Source: Nocardioides luteus (lineage in GTDB: Bacteria > Actinomycetota > Actinomycetes > Propionibacteriales > Nocardioidaceae). From it: DNA of 64,000 nt. The notes beneath the pieces are model-generated. The model did no database searches and was not told the DNA's origin. It worked only from the letters and a program-made list of their open reading frames with translations. The stretch covers positions 1 to 64,000 of the forward strand of contig NZ_JZDQ02000002.1 of assembly GCF_000960475.2 (NCBI RefSeq), in the 5' to 3' direction. Shown piece after piece: positions 1-8,863 of this stretch (positions are counted from its first letter, which is position 1; each line of letters opens with the position of its first letter). Both the position numbers and the translations under genes were made by a program.

Positions 1-27
1 GACGTTGCTGACGTCTCGGCGGTGGGG

Positions 28-1332
28 TCAGAACAGCAGGGCCGTACTCGGGTCGCCGACGATCCTCGCCACGTCGGCGAGGAAGCGGGAGCCGGCCTCG
101 CCGTCGATGTGGCGGTGGTCGAAGCTGAGCGCGAGGGTGCAGACGTCGCGGGGCTCGATGCGCTCGTCGTCGCCGGTGCCGACGATCCAAGGCTGACGCT
201 TGATCGCACCGACGGAGAGGATCGCGGACTCGCCCGGATTGATGATCGGCGCGCCACCGTCGATGCCGAACGGACCGATGTTGGTGATCGTGAACGTCCC
301 GCCGGTCTGGTCGGCCGGCGGGGTCTTCCCCGTGCGGGCGACATCGGTGAGCTCGTTGATCGCGGCCCCGAGCTCGACCAGCGACATCCGGTCGGCGCCC
401 TTCACGTTCGGCACCTGGAGACCCCTGGGCGTGGCCGCGGCGATGCCGAGGTTCACGTAGTCCTTGAAGACGATCTCCTGCGCGGCCTCGTCCCACCAGG
501 AGTTGATGATCGGGTTCCGTCGCATCGCCAGCAGCGTCGCCTTGGCCACGACCAGCAGGGGGCTGACCCGGATCTCGGCGAAGTCGCGGTTGGTCTTCAG
601 GGCGGCGACGAGCTCGGACGTACGGGTCACGTCGATCGTCGTCCAGATGGTCACGTGCGGCAGCGTGAACGCCGAGTCGACCATCGCCTGGCCCATCTGC
701 TTGCGCAGGCCCTTGATCGGCTCACGCCGCTCCCCGCCCTCGCTGGTCGAGCCTGGCTCCCGAGGTGCGACGGAGCCCGTGTCGGAACCGACAGCGTCGA
801 GGTCCGCGGTCGTGATCACGCCGTCTGCCCGGGCGGGCGTCACGCTGGACAGGTCTATCCCGCGGTCCCGGGCAGCCTTTCGAGCGGTCGGCTTGGCGAG
901 CACGCCGTTCGCCGCGGCGGCAACGGGCGCGGACATCGAGCGGGAGCGGCGTACGGCGGTCTCCTCCCGGGCGCCGTAGCCGACCAGGTTGAGGGGCTTG
1001 TCGTCCTCGGGAGCGGCCGTGTCGGTCTCGGCCGACGGGGCTGACGCCTCGGCAGGCGGGGCCGACGCCTCGGGCGACGGGGCCGACGCCTCGACGGAGT
1101 CGCCGATGCGGATGATCGGGGTGCCGACCTGGACCTCGGTGCCGACCTCGACGAGGAGCTCCTGGACGACACCCGCGTAGGGCGAGGGAAGCTCGACGAC
1201 GGACTTGGCGGTCTCGATGTCGCAGACCGGGTCGTTGACCTTGATGACGTCGCCGACGGCGACGTGCCACTCGACGATCTCGGCCTCGGTGAGGCCCTCC
1301 CCCACGTCGGGAAGCTTGAACTCGTTCACCAT
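28..1332 (-). CDS. bkdC: Branched-chain 2-oxoacid dehydrogenase E2 (dihydrolipoyl acyltransferase)
   Basis: 434 aa. This is the core subunit that moves the acyl group from E1 through lipoyl-lysine to CoA. It starts MVNEFKLPDVGEGL, with one N-terminal lipoyl domain (about residues 3-78; the lipoylated Lys is in DIETAKSVVE). An Ala/Pro/Ser-rich linker follows, then an E3-binding domain (about 150-190, KPTARKAARDRGID) and a C-terminal catalytic domain ending with the acyltransferase motif DHRHIDGE (His and Asp catalytic). The ETAKS lipoyl motif and single lipoyl domain match actinobacterial BCKDH rather than the three-lipoyl PDH E2. The start overlaps the end of the E1beta gene by 7 bases, so it is the third gene of the operon. 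Substrate specificity (branched-chain versus pyruvate) is inferred. Confidence 0.85.
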   Translation of the reverse strand: MVNEFKLPDVGEGLTEAEIVEWHVAVGDVIKVNDPVCDIETAKSVVELPSPYAGVVQELLVEVGTEVQVGTPIIRIGDSVEASAPSPEASAPPAEASAPSAETDTAAPEDDKPLNLVGYGAREETAVRRSRSMSAPVAAAANGVLAKPTARKAARDRGIDLSSVTPARADGVITTADLDAVGSDTGSVAPREPGSTSEGGERREPIKGLRKQMGQAMVDSAFTLPHVTIWTTIDVTRTSELVAALKTNRDFAEIRVSPLLVVAKATLLAMRRNPIINSWWDEAAQEIVFKDYVNLGIAAATPRGLQVPNVKGADRMSLVELGAAINELTDVARTGKTPPADQTGGTFTITNIGPFGIDGGAPIINPGESAILSVGAIKRQPWIVGTGDDERIEPRDVCTLALSFDHRHIDGEAGSRFLADVARIVGDPSTALLF

Positions 1333-2303
1333 GCGAGGCTCCTGTCGACGGCGTCGAGGACCCGGTCCAGGTCGGGGAGGAAGTACTCCTCCGCTCTCGC
1401 CGGCGGGTAGGGCGTGTCGAACCCACCCACGCGGAGCACCGGCGCCTCCAGGGAGTGGAAGCACTGCTCGGTGATCCGGGCGGCGAGCTCGGCGCCGAGG
1501 CCGAGGTTGACGTGGGCCTCGTGGACGACGACCGCGCGACCCGTACGCCGCACCGACTCGTAGACCGGCGCCATGTCGAGCGGCGAGAGGGTGCGCAGGT
1601 CGATCACCTCGACCGACTTGCCCTCCCCTGCGGCCGCCTCGGCAGCGGTCAGCGCCGTCTTCACGGTCGGCCCGTAGGCCAGCATCGTCAGGTCGGTGCC
1701 GGGCCGCGTGACCCGCGAGGCGAACAGCGGACCCGGTGACCCGTCGACGTCGATCTCGGCCTTGGTCGAGTGGTAGAGCCGCTTCGGCTCCAGGAAGATG
1801 ACCGGGTCCGGGTGCGCGATCGCCTGCTGGATCATCCAGTAGGCGTCGACCGGGTCCGAGCAGGCCACGACCTTGAGGCCGGGCGTGTGCGCGAACTGCG
1901 CCTCCGGCGACTCGCTGTGGTGCTCGACGGCCCCGATGCCACCACCGAACGGGATCCGGATGACCATCGGCATCGCGACCCGCCCGCCGCTTCGATAGTG
2001 GAACTTGGCCACCTGCGACACGATCTGGTCGTAGGCCGGGTAGACGAACCCGTCGAACTGGATCTCCACCACCGGCCGGTAGCCGCGCAGCGCGAGCCCG
2101 ACCGCGGTGCCGACGATGCCCGACTCCGCCAGCGGCGTGTCGACGACCCGTGCCTCCCCGAAGTCCTTCTGCAGGCCGTCGGTGATCCGGAAGACACCGC
2201 CGAGCCGGCCGATGTCCTCCCCCATCAGGACCACCTTGTCGTCGTCCTCCATCGCCCGCCGGAGCCCGGCGTTGAGCGCTTTGGCCAGCGTCATCTTGGT
2301 CAT
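1326..2303 (-). CDS. bkdB: Branched-chain 2-oxoacid dehydrogenase E1 beta subunit
   Basis: 325 aa, full length for the separate E1beta family. It forms the alpha2beta2 thiamine-diphosphate E1 that decarboxylates the 2-oxo acid and acylates E2. The MTKMTLAKALNAGLRRAMEDD opening is typical, followed by GEDIGRLGGVFRIT (ThDP-site Glu region), the FDGFVYPAYDQIVSQVAK segment and the C-terminal VHEAHVNLGLGAELAARI. The start overlaps the E1alpha stop as ATGA (2300-2303), so the two subunits are translationally coupled. A second ATG three codons in is an alternative start. Confidence 0.87.
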   Translation of the reverse strand: MTKMTLAKALNAGLRRAMEDDDKVVLMGEDIGRLGGVFRITDGLQKDFGEARVVDTPLAESGIVGTAVGLALRGYRPVVEIQFDGFVYPAYDQIVSQVAKFHYRSGGRVAMPMVIRIPFGGGIGAVEHHSESPEAQFAHTPGLKVVACSDPVDAYWMIQQAIAHPDPVIFLEPKRLYHSTKAEIDVDGSPGPLFASRVTRPGTDLTMLAYGPTVKTALTAAEAAAGEGKSVEVIDLRTLSPLDMAPVYESVRRTGRAVVVHEAHVNLGLGAELAARITEQCFHSLEAPVLRVGGFDTPYPPARAEEYFLPDLDRVLDAVDRSLAW

Positions 2304-3436
2304 CGGGATGCCACCTCGTGCTCGAAGGAGGAGAGGTACGCCGCGTAGCCGTCACGCTGCTCGCGAAGCTCGTCGGGCAGCTCGGTGTAGACGTTGTCGA
2401 AGAGGCGTACGGGATCGGGCTCGGGCAGGGCGTGGATGCCGGCGCGCAGTCGCTCGCCGAGCTCCTCGGCCTCCGCCTCCACCTTCGCGAAGAAGGAGGT
2501 CGAGGCGCCACCGCCGCGGCGCAGGTAGGCCTCGACGCGGGCGATCGGGTCCTTGAGCTTCCACGCCTCGACCTCGTCGGAGACCCGGTAGCGGGTCGGG
2601 TCGTCGGTGGTCGTGTGGGCGCCCATCCGGTAGGTGTAGGCCTCGATCATCGTCGGCCCGCCACCCTCACGGGCCCGCTTGAGCGCCGACTTCATCACCT
2701 CGTACGTCGCCAGCACGTCGTTGCCGTCCACCCGGATGCCGGGGAAGCCGAAGCCCTGCGCGCGCTTGTAGAGCGGCACCTTGACCATCTGCTCGACCGG
2801 CTCGGAGATGGCCCACTGGTTGTTCTGGCAGAAGAAGACGACCGGGGCGTTGTAGGAGGCGGCGAAGACCATCGCCTCGTTGACGTCGCCCTGCGAGGAG
2901 GCACCGTCGCCGAAGTGGGCCACGACGGCGGTGTCGCGGGTCGGGTCGCCGGTGCCGACGAGGCCGTCCATCTGCACCCCCATCGCATAGCCGGTCGCGT
3001 GCAGGGTCTGGGCGCCGATGACGATCGTGTAGAGCCCGAAGTTGTGCTCGGCGGGGTCCCAGCCACCCTGGTCGGTGCCCCGGAAGAGCCCGAGCAGCTG
3101 CATCGGGTCGACGTCGCGACACCAGGCCACGCCGTGCTCACGGTAGGTCGGGAAGACGAAGTCCTGGGGTGCGAGCGCGCGGGCTGCGCCGATCTGCGCC
3201 GCCTCCTGGCCCAGCAGCTGCGCCCACAGGCCCAGCTCGCCGTGGCGCTGCAGCGCGGTGGCCTCGACGTCGAGGCGGCGGGTCAGCACCATGTCGCGGT
3301 AGAAGCCGCGTACGGCCTCGTCCTCGGGTCGGTCGGGTGAGAACTCGAAGTCCGGGTGCGAGACCCGTTCTCCCTCGGGGTTCAGCAGCTGCACCATGTC
3401 GGTGTGGCTGGGACTCGGATCCAGAAATTCAGTCAT
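2300..3436 (-). CDS. bkdA: Branched-chain 2-oxoacid dehydrogenase E1 alpha subunit
   Basis: 378 aa, ThDP-dependent E1alpha. The ThDP/Mg signature appears as GDGASSQGDVNEAMVFAASYNAPVV-like sequence (GDGxx...N; about residues 190-218). The substrate-side segment TYREHGVAW and the family opening MVQLLNPEGERVSHPDF are clear. I chose the ATG at 3436, preceded by GAAGGAA at a suitable distance; the frame remains open upstream but that extension is not family-like. It is the first gene of the E1alpha-E1beta-E2 operon. No E3 (lipoamide dehydrogenase) gene lies in the window, so the complex must share one encoded elsewhere. Confidence 0.86.
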   Translation of the reverse strand: MTEFLDPSPSHTDMVQLLNPEGERVSHPDFEFSPDRPEDEAVRGFYRDMVLTRRLDVEATALQRHGELGLWAQLLGQEAAQIGAARALAPQDFVFPTYREHGVAWCRDVDPMQLLGLFRGTDQGGWDPAEHNFGLYTIVIGAQTLHATGYAMGVQMDGLVGTGDPTRDTAVVAHFGDGASSQGDVNEAMVFAASYNAPVVFFCQNNQWAISEPVEQMVKVPLYKRAQGFGFPGIRVDGNDVLATYEVMKSALKRAREGGGPTMIEAYTYRMGAHTTTDDPTRYRVSDEVEAWKLKDPIARVEAYLRRGGGASTSFFAKVEAEAEELGERLRAGIHALPEPDPVRLFDNVYTELPDELREQRDGYAAYLSSFEHEVASR

Positions 3437-3654
3437 CACGCTTCCTTCACACGGGGTGGGGTTGCCACCGCTGGCACGCGCCCGCGTGTGCGGACTTGTG
3501 ACCCGCAACACGTGGCACTCACCAAGGTACTCGGGTCGGCCACGCCGCCACGAGCAGAAGCGGCGTACGCCTCATCGCCTCACGGAAATGGGGTAGTCGG
3601 TGCGTCGGCTCGTGGCTAGAGTCGCCTCCCCCACACCCGGCCACGGAGGCGCAG

Positions 3655-4263
3655 ATGTCCGACCCCTACGGCTACCAGCAGCAGCCTCAGCCGGCCTACG
3701 CCGCCCCGCCCACGGTTCCCGCCGAGCGACCGAAGACCTTGACGTACGCCGTCACAGGCATGTGGATCGGCGGCCTGCTGAGCATCGTCTCGACGGTCTT
3801 CCTCTTCACCATGGACACCGCCGAGATGAAGTCGCTGATGGTGACGGAGATGGAGAAGCAGCCGACGTACGACCCGTCGGTCTTCGATGCGCAGGAGATG
3901 GCGGACGTGGTCGTCCCGATCATCCAGATCGGTGGGGCGTTCTTCGGGGTGATCGCGCTCGGGGTGTGGATCTGGATGGCGGTCATGAACGGGAAGGGCC
4001 GCAACTGGGCCCGCATCACGGCCACCGTTCTCGGCGCGCTCTCGCTGGCCGGCAGCCTGTCGAGCGTGGCCAACATCGCCGGCAACGCCGCGCTCGGCGG
4101 CGCCACCATGCCGATGCCGGCCGCCAGCGTCGCGCTCTCCGTCCTCGACCCGCTGCTGGTGATCGCGATCCTGGTGCTGCTGTGGGTGGCGCCGTCCTCG
4201 GCCTACTTCAGCGCGGTCGGCGCCGCCCGACGGCAGCAGCGCACCGGCTACTACGCCGGCTGA
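3655..4263 (+). CDS. Pro/Gln/Tyr-headed four-helix membrane protein, unknown function
   Basis: 202 aa. The N-terminal 25 residues are Pro/Gln/Tyr-rich (MSDPYGYQQQPQPAYAAPP), as in many actinobacterial DUF4064-like or tail-anchored membrane proteins. About four hydrophobic helices follow (near residues 33-55, 85-107, 115-140 and 150-175). No catalytic motif is visible. ATG 3655 is preceded by GGAGGC. It is convergent with the hydroquinone reductase gene and shares a terminator hairpin with it. The function is not known to me. Confidence 0.7.
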   Translation: MSDPYGYQQQPQPAYAAPPTVPAERPKTLTYAVTGMWIGGLLSIVSTVFLFTMDTAEMKSLMVTEMEKQPTYDPSVFDAQEMADVVVPIIQIGGAFFGVIALGVWIWMAVMNGKGRNWARITATVLGALSLAGSLSSVANIAGNAALGGATMPMPAASVALSVLDPLLVIAILVLLWVAPSSAYFSAVGAARRQQRTGYYAG

Positions 4264-4283
4264 AAGAAAAGTTTCTTTCAGCC
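4258..4283. terminator. Bidirectional terminator palindrome containing both stop codons
   Basis: A perfect 12-bp inverted repeat (GGCTGAAAGAAA / TTTCTTTCAGCC) has a 2-nt centre. The left arm contains the TGA stop of the plus-strand membrane protein (4261-4263). The right arm contains the stop of the minus-strand reductase (4278-4280). Both proteins therefore end in Gly-stop read from symmetrical DNA. The A/T-rich inner half resembles an intrinsic terminator in either direction. Confidence 0.75.
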
Positions 4284-5243
4284 GAGCGACTCGCGCCCGT
4301 GCGGCTCGTCCCAGCCGGAGAGGTCGGGGCCGGCGGGCACGATCTGCGTCGGGTTCAGGTCGGTGTGGACGATGTAGTAGTGCTGCTTGATCTGGTCGAA
4401 GTCGAGGGTCTCGCCGATCCCGGGGGTCTGGTAGAGGTCGCGGGCGTAGGCCCACAGCGCGGGGAACTCGACGAGCTTCTGTCGGTTGCACTTGAAGTGG
4501 CCGTGGTAGACCGCGTCGAAGCGGGCCAGCGTCGTGAAGAGCCGGATGTCGGACTCGGTGAGCTGGTCACCGACCAGGTAGCGCTGGGTCGAGAGCCGCT
4601 CCTCGAGCCAGTCGAGGGCGGCGAAGAGACGTGAGTACGCCGTGTCGTACGCCTCCTGGGAGCCGGCGAAGCCGCAGCGGTAGACCCCGTTGTTGACCTC
4701 GGTGAAGACCCGCTTGTTGACCTCGTCCATCTCCTCGCGCAGCGACCGCGGCCACAGGTCGGGCGCGTCGTCGGCGAAGAAGTCGGTCCACTCGTGGAAG
4801 AAGTCGTGGGTAATCCAGGGGAAGTCGTTGGTGACGACCTTGCCCGTGGCCTCCTCGACGATGGCCGGCACCGTGATGCCGCGGGGGTAGTCGGGGTAGC
4901 GCTTGAAGTAGGCCTGCTGCAGCCGCTCGATCCCGAGCACCGGGTCGACGCCGCCGGGGTCGAGGTCGAAGGTCCACGACCGGGCGTCGTGCGTCGGGCC
5001 GGCGAGGCCGAGGGAGATGACGTCCTGGAGGCCGAGCAGGTTGCGCACGATGATGGCCCGGTTGGCCCACGGGCAGGCGGCCGCCGCGACCAGCCGGTAG
5101 CGGCCCGGTTCGACCGGCCACAACGGCACGTCCTTCGGCCCGAACTCCGGTGTCCTCGCATCCCGCGTGATCCGGTCGGGGATGTAGTTCATGTCCCGGT
5201 TGAACTCGGTGCCCGGTTGTACGTACGTCGCCTTCTCCTGCAT
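4278..5243 (-). CDS. Xi-class glutathionyl/mycothiolyl-hydroquinone reductase
   Basis: 321 aa, the usual length of the ECM4/YqjG (GHR) family. Members reductively remove a thiol adduct from hydroquinones. The catalytic CPWA motif (Cys57) is in the thioredoxin-like domain. The all-alpha C-terminal domain carries the family hallmarks NNGVYRCGFAGSQEAYD, RYLVGDQLTESDIRLF and the Tyr-containing HYYIVHTDLNP segment. Because actinobacteria make mycothiol rather than glutathione, mycothiol is the likely thiol; that is inference. It sits alone, convergent with the upstream membrane gene. ATG 5243 is preceded by AGGGTGG. Confidence 0.85.
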   Translation of the reverse strand: MQEKATYVQPGTEFNRDMNYIPDRITRDARTPEFGPKDVPLWPVEPGRYRLVAAAACPWANRAIIVRNLLGLQDVISLGLAGPTHDARSWTFDLDPGGVDPVLGIERLQQAYFKRYPDYPRGITVPAIVEEATGKVVTNDFPWITHDFFHEWTDFFADDAPDLWPRSLREEMDEVNKRVFTEVNNGVYRCGFAGSQEAYDTAYSRLFAALDWLEERLSTQRYLVGDQLTESDIRLFTTLARFDAVYHGHFKCNRQKLVEFPALWAYARDLYQTPGIGETLDFDQIKQHYYIVHTDLNPTQIVPAGPDLSGWDEPHGRESLG

Positions 5244-5279
5244 GTGGCCACCCTACGTGGTGGTTGAATCGTGAACGGC

Positions 5280-5741
5280 TCAGAGGAACCTCCAGGCAAG
5301 GCTCGCGGCCTCCAGGATCGCCCAGAACCGCAGCGCACGGGAGACGAGCACCGTGAGCGTGAAGAGCGGCAGGTTGAACCGCAACGCGCCGAAGAGCACC
5401 GCCATCACGGCGAGCGGCGGGAAGCCGGAGAGGCCCGAGGCGGCCAGGAGTGCGGTGGCAAGTGCAGGGCGGTCCGATGCCCGGGCGTACCAACGGTCGT
5501 AGGAGGCCTGCCACTTGGGCGACTCGAGCTTCTTCCTGATCCACGGGACCCTGGTGGATCCACGACCGGCGTAGTACCAGATCACCTTGCCGCCGGTCTG
5601 GCCGAGCCCGGCGACGAACCCGAGCAGCGCCGGCCACCAGTCGGAGTTCTGGGCGACGACGGAGAGGTACGCCTCGGCGTTCATCACCGGGATGAGCGCC
5701 GAGCCGAGGCAGAAGAGGAGCGTGCCGATCAGGAGTCTCAT
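5280..5741 (-). CDS. VTT/DedA-type small membrane protein
   Basis: 153 aa, hydrophobic. It resembles the VTT (SNARE-associated, DedA) fold: GLGQTGGKVIWYYAGRGS near residues 44-62 and the SGFPPLAVMAVLFGALRF segment match the GxxxG/GxPP pattern of that family, whose members are linked to lipid flipping and membrane potential. ATG 5741 overlaps the stop of the CDP-alcohol phosphotransferase gene (ATGA, 5738-5741), so the two are co-translated. A joint role in phospholipid synthesis or handling is plausible but inferred. Confidence 0.75.
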   Translation of the reverse strand: MRLLIGTLLFCLGSALIPVMNAEAYLSVVAQNSDWWPALLGFVAGLGQTGGKVIWYYAGRGSTRVPWIRKKLESPKWQASYDRWYARASDRPALATALLAASGLSGFPPLAVMAVLFGALRFNLPLFTLTVLVSRALRFWAILEAASLAWRFL

Positions 5742-6349
5742 CGCGGCACGGGCAGGCCGATCCTGAGAAGCCGAGCCAGCGAGACGCACTTCATGACCAG
5801 CAGGGCCGTGGCGATCACCAGCCCCACCCACATCCAGCCGGTGACCAGCAGCAGGATCGCGAAGAGGCCCGAGTTGAGCGCCTTACCCGGGTGGGACCAG
5901 TTCCACCGCCACAGCGTCCGGTCGATGACGTAGAAGTAGTTCGGGCTCTTGATCGGCCAGGCCAGGTAGGAGATCGACAGGAAGCAGTCGATCACCATGA
6001 ACTCCGCCAGGTAGACAAAGATCGCCGGCGACAGGTCCGGCTGCAGGAACGCCAGCCCCACGTAGAACGCCGCCGCGCAGAGACGGTCGGAGAAGATGTC
6101 GAGCACCCCGCCGATCCGCGTCTCCTCGTCGCGCCACCGGGCGACCGCCCCGTCGAGGCTGTCCCCGGCCCAGTAGACGACCAGCGCGATGACGAGGAGC
6201 TTCAGGCTCCCCTGGTGGGCGGCGCTCGCCGCGAGCACCACCGCCGCGATGGTGCGTACGAACGTGATCACCGTCGCAGACGTCCACAGCCGTTCCGACT
6301 CGGGGCGGGCACGCTCCTTGGCGCCTGGCACGGCGACGGTTTCGGTCAT
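5738..6349 (-). CDS. CDP-alcohol phosphatidyltransferase family protein
   Basis: 203 aa integral membrane enzyme. It shows the complete family signature D-x2-DG-x2-AR-x8-G-x3-D-x3-D (GDSLDGAVARWRDEETRIGG then VLDIFSD), which binds the metal and the CDP-alcohol. The family condenses CDP-diacylglycerol with an alcohol (glycerol-phosphate, inositol-phosphate) or a related pair. The exact acceptor is not readable. ATG 6349 (MTETVAV) was preferred over an upstream ATG nine codons earlier, because the conserved part begins after it. It is the first gene of a two-gene operon with the VTT-type protein. Confidence 0.83.
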   Translation of the reverse strand: MTETVAVPGAKERARPESERLWTSATVITFVRTIAAVVLAASAAHQGSLKLLVIALVVYWAGDSLDGAVARWRDEETRIGGVLDIFSDRLCAAAFYVGLAFLQPDLSPAIFVYLAEFMVIDCFLSISYLAWPIKSPNYFYVIDRTLWRWNWSHPGKALNSGLFAILLLVTGWMWVGLVIATALLVMKCVSLARLLRIGLPVPR

Positions 6350-6403
6350 GGTTCGGAGCCTAGAGCGCCGATGCACATCGTCCCGGCGGAATCGCCCCGC
6401 AGG

Positions 6404-7405
6404 TCAGCCAGCGTCGCTCACCAGGGAGGCGACGAAGTCGAGCTTGTCGAGGACCGCGGGCGGGATGACGAAGGGGTAGAGGTCGTCGTGGCCCATGGAC
6501 CGGTTGATCACGTTCAGCGCGGCCGAGAGCGGCACCCAGATGTCGGTGACGACCTGCCGGAACGGCATGTCGGCGGGGACCGGGTCGGTGAGACCGTACG
6601 CCGCAGCGGACCCGAGCGTGTCGCGGATGTGCAGGTAGTGGGCCCAGGTCTCGGCGAAGTCCTCGAAGGGGTGCATCGTGGCGTAGGTCGAGATGTAGTT
6701 CTCGGTCCAGCCGGCCGGCGGCCCTTGGGAGTAGTGACGCTGCAGCGACTCCTCGTAGGAGACCGACTCGTCACCGAAGACCTCGGTGCACCGCTGCATC
6801 AGCTCGGCCCCACGGACCAGCTGCCACTCGTAGTAGTGGCCGATCTCGTGCCGGAAGTGGCCGAGCAGGGTGCGGTAGGGCTCGTCCAGCGTCGCCCGGA
6901 CGTGCTCGCGATAGGCGTCGTCGGACTCGGCCAGGTCGATGGTGATCACGCCGCCGTCGTGCCCGATGACCACGTCGGGGGTGGACGCGATGCCGTCGCT
7001 GGCCAGCAGATCGAAGGTGAGCCCCTCGGCAGGGTCCTCGGCTTTGGTGCGGATCTCCAGACCGAGCGTGTCGAGCTCGACCACGAGGTGACGTTTTGCC
7101 TGCTCAGCGAGGGAGTACTGCTGCTGGACGAACTCGGGCGCGGCGTCGTTGGGCCGGGTGCGGGTCAGCTGGCAGGAGAAGCAGATCCCGCCCTCGATCC
7201 GGGCCAGCCAGGTGCATCCCGTGTCCAGCGTGTTGGCGCAGACCCACCAGACGTAGCCGTCGGCGTCGACGTACCTGCCCTCGGGAGAGACCGGGACGAT
7301 CTCACGCTCCTCGCGGGAGTAGGCGAGCCGGGTGCCGCACGAGACGCACGCCGAGTTCTCGAAGTAGAGACGGTTGCCGCACTCCCGACAGGTGAATGCT
7401 TCCAT
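6404..7405 (-). CDS. Zinc-ribbon putative metallopeptidase
   Basis: 333 aa. The N-terminus has two Cys-pair zinc-ribbon elements (FTCRECGNRLYFENSACVSCG at about residues 3-24, then CANTLDTGC and GICFSC). The C-terminal part carries a canonical HExxH zinc-peptidase motif, FRHEIGHYYEW, near residue 186, with a downstream DFAETWAHY segment that may give the third ligand. This matches the family annotated as 'putative zinc-binding metallopeptidase'; its substrate is unknown. ATG 7405 is chosen because the first zinc ribbon starts immediately after it. It appears monocistronic. Confidence 0.8.
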   Translation of the reverse strand: MEAFTCRECGNRLYFENSACVSCGTRLAYSREEREIVPVSPEGRYVDADGYVWWVCANTLDTGCTWLARIEGGICFSCQLTRTRPNDAAPEFVQQQYSLAEQAKRHLVVELDTLGLEIRTKAEDPAEGLTFDLLASDGIASTPDVVIGHDGGVITIDLAESDDAYREHVRATLDEPYRTLLGHFRHEIGHYYEWQLVRGAELMQRCTEVFGDESVSYEESLQRHYSQGPPAGWTENYISTYATMHPFEDFAETWAHYLHIRDTLGSAAAYGLTDPVPADMPFRQVVTDIWVPLSAALNVINRSMGHDDLYPFVIPPAVLDKLDFVASLVSDAG

Positions 7406-7424
7406 GGCTCCATCATCGGCCGTC

Positions 7425-7904
7425 TCAGGCCGTCCCCCAGCTCGCGACGCGCCACTCGCCGTCCTCACGGACGAGCACGACGACCATCGACTCGTCCGGG
7501 ACGGGCCCGTCGTCGGCGACGTAGGAGACCTTGACGGTGATGCGGGCGGCACCCCCCTCCATCTCCGGCTCGCCGAAGACCATGGTCCTGGTCACCGCGC
7601 GCGGGTTGGGGTCGGCGTAGGTGCGCTTGCCTTCGGCGGCATCGATCATCGCCCTGGCACCGCCGCCGTCGAGGAGCTCGTCACCGTCGTCGGAGGCGAG
7701 CTCGTAGAGAGTGGCGACCGAGGTGGTCTCCATGAACTCGCGGGTGACCTCCGCCGGGGTCGATCCGCGCGCCAGCAGCCACAGCGTGAGCGCGGTGAGA
7801 GCCGCGACCACCACCAGCGCTCCGGAGATGCGTACTCCGCGACGCCAGCGGCTGCCGCGGGTCACGATGCTCGCCCGCCGCGGAGGCTGTCCCACGAGCA
7901 ACAC
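7425..7904 (-). CDS. Membrane-anchored protein of unknown function
   Basis: 159 aa from GTG 7904. That start has GGAG at good spacing; the frame is open to 7937 and another GTG lies at 7865. One N-terminal transmembrane segment follows a basic stretch (GVRISGALVVVAALTALTLWLL). A soluble extracytoplasmic domain follows, ending VREDGEWRVASWG, which resembles the NTF2-like/DUF4878 style of secreted domains. It is located 7 bp after the transglutaminase gene and may belong to its operon. I cannot assign a function. Confidence 0.6.
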   Translation of the reverse strand: MLLVGQPPRRASIVTRGSRWRRGVRISGALVVVAALTALTLWLLARGSTPAEVTREFMETTSVATLYELASDDGDELLDGGGARAMIDAAEGKRTYADPNPRAVTRTMVFGEPEMEGGAARITVKVSYVADDGPVPDESMVVVLVREDGEWRVASWGTA

Positions 7905-7911
7905 CGTAACT

Positions 7912-8820
7912 TCACTCCTGCTGGTCGGGGGCCACATCGACAGAGACGGTCAAGGTCGAGGTGGTGGCTTCGGTGTAGATGACCCCCTTCACAGGAGGCA
8001 CATCGGCATAGTCACGTCCCCAGGCGACGCTCACGTAGCGATCGTCGGCCCTGGTGTCGTTCGTCGGGTCGAGGGCGAGCCACTGGCCCGTCCCCGCGCC
8101 GCTCAGGTACGGGACCCACACCTCCACCCAGGCATGGGACGCATCGGCTCCGACGAGCCGCGGCTTCCCCGGCGGAGGGGTGGTGGCGAGGTAGCCGGAA
8201 ACATAGCGGGCCGCGAGCCCGTGCGCTCGAAAACAGGCCAACATCAGGTGGGCGAAATCCTGGCAGACGCCACCTTTGGCCTCGAAGATCTCCGGGATCG
8301 TCGAGGTGACCGTCGTGGCGGTGTCGTCGTAGTCGAACCCGGCATGGATCCGGTGCATCAGATCCTCCGCCGCCTCCACGAGGCCACGCCCCTCCGTCAG
8401 CGAGACGGCACCGAAGTCGTACGCCTCCCGGGTGTGCTCCACGAGCGGCGAGGCCACCGCCAGGTCGGCCGCCCGCCAGGCGCCGGGGAGGTTCGGGTCG
8501 ACCAGCGGCCGCGCCCGCTCCCACGGCTGGTCGAAGCTCGTCTCGTCATAGACCGGGGCGGTGACCTCGACCTCGGACGCAGCCGTGATCTCGAGCAGCT
8601 GGTGCGGCTCGAGGACCTGGAAGTACGTCACCGTGTTGCCGTAGAAGTCGATGTCGCTCGACTGGTCGGCGGGTGCCGGGGAGATGCGTACGTCGGTGGT
8701 CTCGACGTGCTGGTGCGGCAGCTCTCGCGGGGTCACGTTCGCGATCCCGAACGAGTTCGTCACGTCCTCGTCGTAGGAGTAGGTCGTCGTGTGGCTGACC
8801 CGGTATCTCACCCGCGGCAT
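7912..8820 (-). CDS. Transglutaminase-like cysteine protease-fold protein
   Basis: 302 aa. An N-terminal beta domain (about 1-100, RYRVSHTTTYSYDEDVTNSF) is followed by a transglutaminase core. The predicted triad is Cys186 in GGVCQDFAH, His229 in DASHAWVEVW and Asp251 in LALDPTND. It belongs to the family that co-occurs with permuted ATP-grasp/Alpha-E proteins, proposed in comparative-genomic work to form and hydrolyse peptide-like amide bonds. In this window that partner is encoded just upstream (9515-11983), separated by one unrelated small gene. Confidence 0.85.
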   Translation of the reverse strand: MPRVRYRVSHTTTYSYDEDVTNSFGIANVTPRELPHQHVETTDVRISPAPADQSSDIDFYGNTVTYFQVLEPHQLLEITAASEVEVTAPVYDETSFDQPWERARPLVDPNLPGAWRAADLAVASPLVEHTREAYDFGAVSLTEGRGLVEAAEDLMHRIHAGFDYDDTATTVTSTIPEIFEAKGGVCQDFAHLMLACFRAHGLAARYVSGYLATTPPPGKPRLVGADASHAWVEVWVPYLSGAGTGQWLALDPTNDTRADDRYVSVAWGRDYADVPPVKGVIYTEATTSTLTVSVDVAPDQQE

Positions 8821-8863
8821 CGTATCCCGCGACCGTCGCCCACTCGTGTGGTTCTCACGGGGC

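Noticed and set aside
28..2511. An 827-codon minus-strand frame apparently fusing E1 and E2
   Set aside because: The upstream part is an out-of-frame reading of the E1beta gene. The true E2 starts at 1332 with a lipoyl domain.
3494..3510. TTGTGACCCGCAA upstream of the bkd operon as an Lrp/BkdR site
   Set aside because: Only three-base arms match; without binding data or repeated copies it is not distinguishable from chance.
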